A stretch of DNA of 64,000 nt from Flavobacterium cellulosilyticum (GTDB lineage Bacteria > Bacteroidota > Bacteroidia > Flavobacteriales > Flavobacteriaceae): positions 220,023-284,022 of the forward strand of contig NZ_SMFK01000004.1 of assembly GCF_004349355.1 (NCBI RefSeq), read 5' to 3'. The position numbers and the translations under genes are program-made. The stretch's first letter is position 1. The number at the start of each line of letters is the position of its first letter. Below are positions 63,733 to 64,000 of this stretch, in pieces. Below the pieces are notes generated by a model that made no database searches, was not told the origin of the DNA, and worked only from the letters and a program-made list of their open reading frames with translations.

Positions 63733-64000
63733 TTAAGCAACATTTTTAAAAATATTTTGCTGTTTCCAGAATTCTTCGATTGTTTTATATTCTAAAGCGG
63801 AATGCCTTCTTTTTCTGTTGTACCAGATTTCAATAAATTCAAATAAATCGAGTCCCATTTGCTCTTTAGATATAAGCTTATTGCCATAAATCTGTTCCGT
63901 TTTCAAAGTCTTAAAAAAGCTCTCAGCCACTGCATTGTCCCAACAATTTCCTTTACGGCTCATGCTTCTTGTGATCAGTTTATAGGATTCTAGTACATTA
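63733..64000 (-). mobile_element. IS3 family transposase, C-terminal part (runs off window)
   Basis: The minus-strand frame is open from the window end and reads SYKLITRSMSRKGNCWDNAV, then the DDE glutamate in AESFFKTLKTEQIY and the typical EFIEIWYNRKRRHSALEY. This is the end of IS3 OrfB. The window gives only the last 88 codons. The 290 bases before it (63443-63732) hold no gene. Confidence 0.9.

Overview
The window is AT-rich chromosomal DNA from a member of the Bacteroidota, most likely a Flavobacterium or close relative. The reasons are a type IX secretion (T9SS) type B adhesin paired with a PorP/SprF protein, a fused ResB-CcsA cytochrome c maturation protein, DUF1684, DUF2911 and DUF2520 proteins, M56/BlaR-BlaI regulation, and promoters of the TTTG-N20-TAnnTTTG type.

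From 0 to 36 kb the content is mostly core genome. It holds guaC (cut by the window start), a GNAT acetyltransferase, a pentapeptide protein, an orphan CheB-like esterase, tRNA-Arg(ACG), a BlaI/BlaR-type pair with two operators, an MFS exporter, DUF1684-TatD, tcdA, a UbiA prenyltransferase with Maf, an AI-2E permease, an Omp85-like protein, the T9SS adhesin locus, a PIG-L deacetylase, a sodium/solute symporter with a 35-residue membrane peptide, DUF2911, HAD phosphatases including KdsC, DUF2520, CcsA/ResB and a Dus enzyme. Arrays of a GTGATCA-type heptamer flank a frameshifted four-helix-bundle gene at 11.4-11.9 kb and recur at 29.9 kb. They may mark the ends of an 18-kb inversion that split a kdsC-ubiA-maf operon.

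From 36.5 to 53.1 kb lies the most interesting part, an integron-like gene-cassette array. A 350-residue tyrosine recombinase is followed by small units that begin with a GTTRRRY-like core and end in a structured element of about 126 bp whose 5' edge is the reverse complement of that same unit's first 9-15 bases. This pairing is unit-specific and holds perfectly in at least five units and approximately in four more. It is the signature of attC-bounded cassettes, yet the recombinase shows no IntI-specific insertion between its catalytic Lys and the HxxR box and is transcribed toward the array. Cassette contents are a small membrane protein, DUF4304, a DUF4145 protein, a TPR protein, a cytosine methyltransferase with a fully nested second gene, a secreted protein, three toxin-antitoxin pairs, and an FNR-like regulator with a PRISE-type reductase preceded by two perfect FNR boxes. 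The array is overwritten by an intact IS1182-family element, several IS1182 fragments and four copies of an IS91-related block, nearly all sitting exactly at cassette junctions.

From 53.3 to 64 kb the genes suggest stress and metal physiology: SlyD-like FKBP, an HPF/RaiA-like protein, PoxB, an FMN-dependent glutamate-synthase-like protein, a double PRC-barrel protein, a Met-rich lipoprotein, DUF302, a Met/Asn/Gly-rich 46-residue membrane protein and a hybrid histidine kinase. The window ends in an IS3-family transposase.
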